From positions 1 to 34,283 of the forward strand of contig JAFASY010000010.1 in NCBI GenBank assembly GCA_019244235.1: DNA of 34,283 nt, given 5' to 3'. The position numbers were made by a program, and so were the translations under genes. Positions 32,989 to 34,283 of the stretch are shown here, piece after piece. The DNA comes from Chroococcidiopsidaceae cyanobacterium CP_BM_ER_R8_30 (GTDB lineage Bacteria; Cyanobacteriota; Cyanobacteriia; Cyanobacteriales; Chroococcidiopsidaceae). Every line of letters begins with the position of its first letter. Positions within the stretch are counted from its first letter, which is position 1. The notes beneath the pieces were generated by a model. The model was not told the DNA's origin. It made no database searches and was given only the letters and a program-made list of their open reading frames with translations.

Positions 32989-33573
32989 CTAAATTTCGTA
33001 GTGCCAGAAGGGCAGTTGCTCGTGCAGAACGATAAATTTACGTTGAACGCGCTGAATAATTCCCTGCTTTTCAAAATCATTGAGCAGTCGTGTAACTGTC
33101 ACTCGAGTTAAACCAAGCAGCTCAGCAATTTCCTGATGAGTTAAGCGTAAGTCGATTAATTTCCCTTGTTCGACCTCTTGACCAAAACGCTTTGCCAACC
33201 ATGCAAATAGCCGTAGAAGCGAGACTTCAGCTTGTCTACAGTGCAGAATTTCAATTAATTCTCCTGAACGTTGAATATGTAAAATCATGGCGTCAGTGGT
33301 TTGTGACCAACTGAGATTGGGGAGGAGGGTTGCCTCTACTAGAGTGAGACATTCTATTTGATAGGGGTCGGCGTTGGAGAGGATTCTACCAACAACATCC
33401 CCTGGACCCCATAAGCCCAGATTAATGCAGTTTCCATCTTCGAGCCAAGTTAAGGTTCGAACTACCCCAGTTTCAATTTTCCATAGAAAATCTTGCTTTA
33501 AGGGCAGCAGAGAGCGGCGAGTAAAAGTCTGTCGCGTGATTTTAGACCAAATGGATGGAGTGGAAACAGTCAT
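32989..33573 (-). CDS. Crp/Fnr-family transcriptional regulator
   Basis: A 194-residue DNA-binding regulator. The N-terminal part (about 15-105) is a shortened effector-domain beta-roll (LKQDFLWKIETGVVRTLTWL; GDVVGRIL). A dimerisation helix follows (about 108-135), then a C-terminal winged helix (about 140-190) with HTH LTHQEIAELLGLTRVTVTRL. It lacks Cys residues for an Fnr-type cluster and lacks the full cAMP-binding signature, so its ligand is unknown. It is shorter than NtcA (about 220) and is not obviously NtcA itself. It lies directly upstream of ureD and is divergent from a 59-residue ORF across 74 bp, where it may regulate both. Confidence 0.9.
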   Translation of the reverse strand: MTVSTPSIWSKITRQTFTRRSLLPLKQDFLWKIETGVVRTLTWLEDGNCINLGLWGPGDVVGRILSNADPYQIECLTLVEATLLPNLSWSQTTDAMILHIQRSGELIEILHCRQAEVSLLRLFAWLAKRFGQEVEQGKLIDLRLTHQEIAELLGLTRVTVTRLLNDFEKQGIIQRVQRKFIVLHEQLPFWHYEI

Positions 33574-33647
33574 AATTGAGCCTTTTCAAGGTTTAATCTA
33601 CTTAAAACCTATAAAAATATCGTATTTTTTGAGTAGTAAGGAGAATT

Positions 33648-33827
33648 GTGTCACAGACAGCCCTCAAAAGCAAGTATGAGCAGATTCAACAGCTTGCTAC
33701 TGTTCGTGACAATGAGCATCTGGGTGTAATCGAACTCATGCGTTGGTTTCAGACGGAGCTTCTACAAACTCAGACCCCATATTCCCTGTCATGTGGACAG
33801 CCCAGTAACTGTTCTCCCTTCCCTTAA
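33648..33827 (+). CDS. Small hypothetical protein (59 aa), GTG start
   Basis: GTG 33648 is preceded by AAGGAG (33638-33643) at ideal spacing. The frame runs to TAA 33825-33827. The translation starts VSQTALKSKYEQIQQLATVR and has a helical, Gln/Glu-rich body (DNEHLGVIELMRWFQTELLQ), then a short tail with two Cys. No family is recognised. The strong ribosome binding site and the divergent position next to a Crp/Fnr regulator argue that it is real. It ends 6 bp before the convergent aldolase stop. Confidence 0.5.
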   Translation: MSQTALKSKYEQIQQLATVRDNEHLGVIELMRWFQTELLQTQTPYSLSCGQPSNCSPFP

Positions 33828-33833
33828 TGTTTT

Positions 33834-34283
33834 TTATAAACCCTCTCTGTAGTATTTTAAAAGAACTTCTCCCGCTTCTGACAAATTTCTGCCAATTGCA
33901 ATAATCCCTTCTTTATGCCCACCCATCACAAGAATCTTTTCTTCAATTAAATTATCTTCTTTGAAGAATCTGATAATTTCCTTTGCGATTTCAGGTGTAC
34001 CATAAGGTAAGTCTGTAGGACTCGTAGGAACTTTGTTCATTAATCTCCTCCATAGTCCGAAATGATGTACGTGAATGACTGCATTGACTGCTGGGCTAGC
34101 GTCGTATACGGCAGCGTGGGTTAAAGACTCAGAAGAAGCTTTAATTGGTCCTTTACAAGTCAAAGAATTTTTGTTTATATCGAAATCAATCACCAATGCA
34201 TAATGAGAGGGAGTCAAACACGAAAGGTGACCAGTTTGGGTACCAGAAATCAGAAATTTCCCTGTCCGTTTATAACGAATACT
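33834..34283 (-). CDS. Class II aldolase/adducin-family protein (5' end beyond window)
   Basis: A partial gene: 149 codons and a stop are visible, and the frame is open through the right edge (it enters with RYKRTGKFLISGTQTGHLSC). The class II aldolase fold is indicated by PIKASSESLTHAAVYDASPA and the zinc-ligand segment AVIHVHHFGLW with its HxH pair. The third metal His is likely in VMGGHKEGIIAIGRN. Members cleave or epimerise sugar phosphates (fuculose-, ribulose-, methylthioribulose-phosphate) using a divalent metal. A TTG near 34217 should not be taken as the start, because family sequence continues upstream of it. Specificity is not clear. Confidence 0.85.
   Translation of the reverse strand, partial: SIRYKRTGKFLISGTQTGHLSCLTPSHYALVIDFDINKNSLTCKGPIKASSESLTHAAVYDASPAVNAVIHVHHFGLWRRLMNKVPTSPTDLPYGTPEIAKEIIRFFKEDNLIEEKILVMGGHKEGIIAIGRNLSEAGEVLLKYYREGL

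Noticed and set aside
1-34283. CRISPR arrays, tRNA, rRNA, intact transposases or a phage module
   Set aside because: I read for regularly spaced repeats, cloverleaf-like segments and DDE/integrase motifs and found none I could support.

Overview
The window reads as part of a cyanobacterial chromosome. The palindrome GCGATCGC (HIP1) recurs from end to end, for example near 1075, 3397, 7367, 15027, 24972, 28311 and 32287. The gene families also fit: cyanobacterial cobalamin genes, a DUF1400 alpha/beta hydrolase, CNBD-histidine kinases, a HYHG-type Cys-rich mini-protein and Uma2 relics. I cannot assign a genus. I see no rRNA, tRNA, CRISPR array, phage or intact insertion sequence.

Region 1 (0-4.7 kb) is a decaying cobalamin locus. 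An omega-aminotransferase (minus) is followed upstream by wreckage of precorrin-8X methylmutase (cobH) and probably of the C-terminus of cobG. A recognisable minus-strand cobalamin riboswitch sits in front of them. The divergent cbiET gene is intact, but the next gene, cobK, has lost an internal piece. A shred of a Uma2-family gene lies beyond it.

Region 2 (4.7-7.1 kb) holds small accessory genes: a SAM methyltransferase, a short SLH-domain protein and an unknown 162-residue protein.

Region 3 (7.1-18.1 kb) is an envelope/export block. An RND pump (permease plus lipoprotein adaptor, minus) is divergent from a secreted, membrane-anchored beta-lactamase-fold hydrolase that is tightly coupled to a FUSC-type exporter. 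A DUF1400 alpha/beta hydrolase converges on the FUSC gene. A diverged copy of that hydrolase's last ~77 bp lies at 7003-7079, so the export block is bracketed by direct repeats.

Region 4 (18.1-24.3 kb) contains tiny genes missed by length cut-offs (a Cys-rich 51-residue protein and a YqaE/Pmp3 membrane protein), a purine permease (NCS2/AzgA type), a small unknown gene, a Rieske oxygenase, and a penicillin-acylase pseudogene whose three in-frame stops are all TAG at probable Trp positions.

Region 5 (24.3-32.1 kb) is a two-gene ABC importer (ATPase with AAA-associated tail; double-domain permease). It is divergent from three tandem cyclic-nucleotide-binding-domain histidine kinases. The middle kinase has lost its phospho-accepting histidine. 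A 9-bp inverted repeat spans the shared promoter region.

Region 6 (32.1-34.3 kb) has a Crp/Fnr regulator directly upstream of a lone ureD, a new 59-residue ORF, and a class II aldolase running off the right edge.

The parts most worth following are the kinase triplet with its His-less middle member, the bracketed export block, and the cobalamin locus decaying around an intact cbiET. Family assignments come from motif recognition only; no searches were run.
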